A stretch of 64,000 nt of DNA from Protonemura montana (taxonomy: Eukaryota; Arthropoda; Insecta; Plecoptera; Nemouridae). The DNA lies in assembly GCA_947568835.1 (NCBI GenBank), contig OX387604.1, positions 16,831,076-16,895,075 of the forward strand, written 5' to 3'. Positions 63,751-64,000 of this stretch are shown here, in pieces (the first letter of the stretch is position 1; each line of letters begins with the position of its first letter). Position numbers and translations under genes: made by a program. A model generated the notes under the pieces. It was not told the DNA's origin, did not search any database, and saw only the letters and a program-made list of their open reading frames with translations.

Positions 63751-64000
63751 AAGTAAGCCGCACGTTTTTCAGCCTATTTCAAAATATAAAATAAATAAAT
63801 ACTCGGGAGCACTGGGCATGACGAGTTGCACTTAATGAAGGTATCACGGGAATTTATTAATTAGAACCGTGTTTACTTAAAATTAGCTGCAGCGTAGACA
63901 AATTTTTTCGACCTTTTCGCGAACAAAATGAAGCCGTCAATATAAGCGTCCAATTGAATTCTACTCCTCTAGTCCCTCGCTTTATGTAAATACAGCTCAA

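Overview
The window is metazoan nuclear DNA: AT-rich, with genes split by GT-AG introns and long gene-poor stretches. It carries animal-specific protein families (F-BAR/RhoGAP, DM10/EF-hand ciliary protein, TRAF-type zinc finger F-box protein). A dispersed repeat with a 5S rRNA-like head and a tail beginning like 'gattgattattgaggtttaacg' resembles elements I recall from marine invertebrates, molluscs especially. That points to an invertebrate, possibly lophotrochozoan; I cannot go further from sequence alone.

Left part (1-17.7 kb), all genes on the minus strand. At the edge (1763 down to about 403 or beyond) is the 5' part of a small Arg/Ser/Asp-rich protein gene, unidentified. From 17623 down to 3878 runs a 17-coding-exon ARHGAP29/ARHGAP45/GMIP-type gene (about 1144 aa: N-terminal helical region, F-BAR, degenerate C1, RhoGAP, Ser-rich tail). 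All exon phases join without a break. Inside its intron 7 (9413-14076), on the same strand, lies a complete 4-exon EFHC2 gene (748 aa, three DM10 domains plus EF-hand region). This nested gene has an RFX X-box-like palindrome and a CCAAT box about 0.1 kb upstream of its ATG, which suggests its own ciliary promoter.

Middle (17.7-27.4 kb). A 5.4 kb intergenic region separates the ARHGAP gene from a divergent plus-strand FBXO30/FBXO40-type gene of five coding exons (23071-27427, 412 aa), a compact version of the vertebrate proteins. Its introns hold an imperfect hairpin, a tRNA-like element and a nearly complete 5S-headed SINE-like element; a second copy of that element lies inverted in intron 6 of the ARHGAP gene.

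Right part (27.4-64 kb) is gene-poor. The only coding candidate is a short first exon encoding a signal-peptide-like N-terminus (35977-36058, +) just downstream of a GC-rich, GCC-repeat island. If real, its gene has very large introns and extends beyond the window. This part also holds a 34-bp minisatellite of about 24 homogeneous units, (TA)n tracts, several very long poly-G runs (up to 21 G), and a dispersed 12-mer GGCACCTCCACC. That motif has five exact and several degenerate copies, all on the plus strand, ending in a cluster at 63.3-63.75 kb. It is the most unexplained signal in the window.
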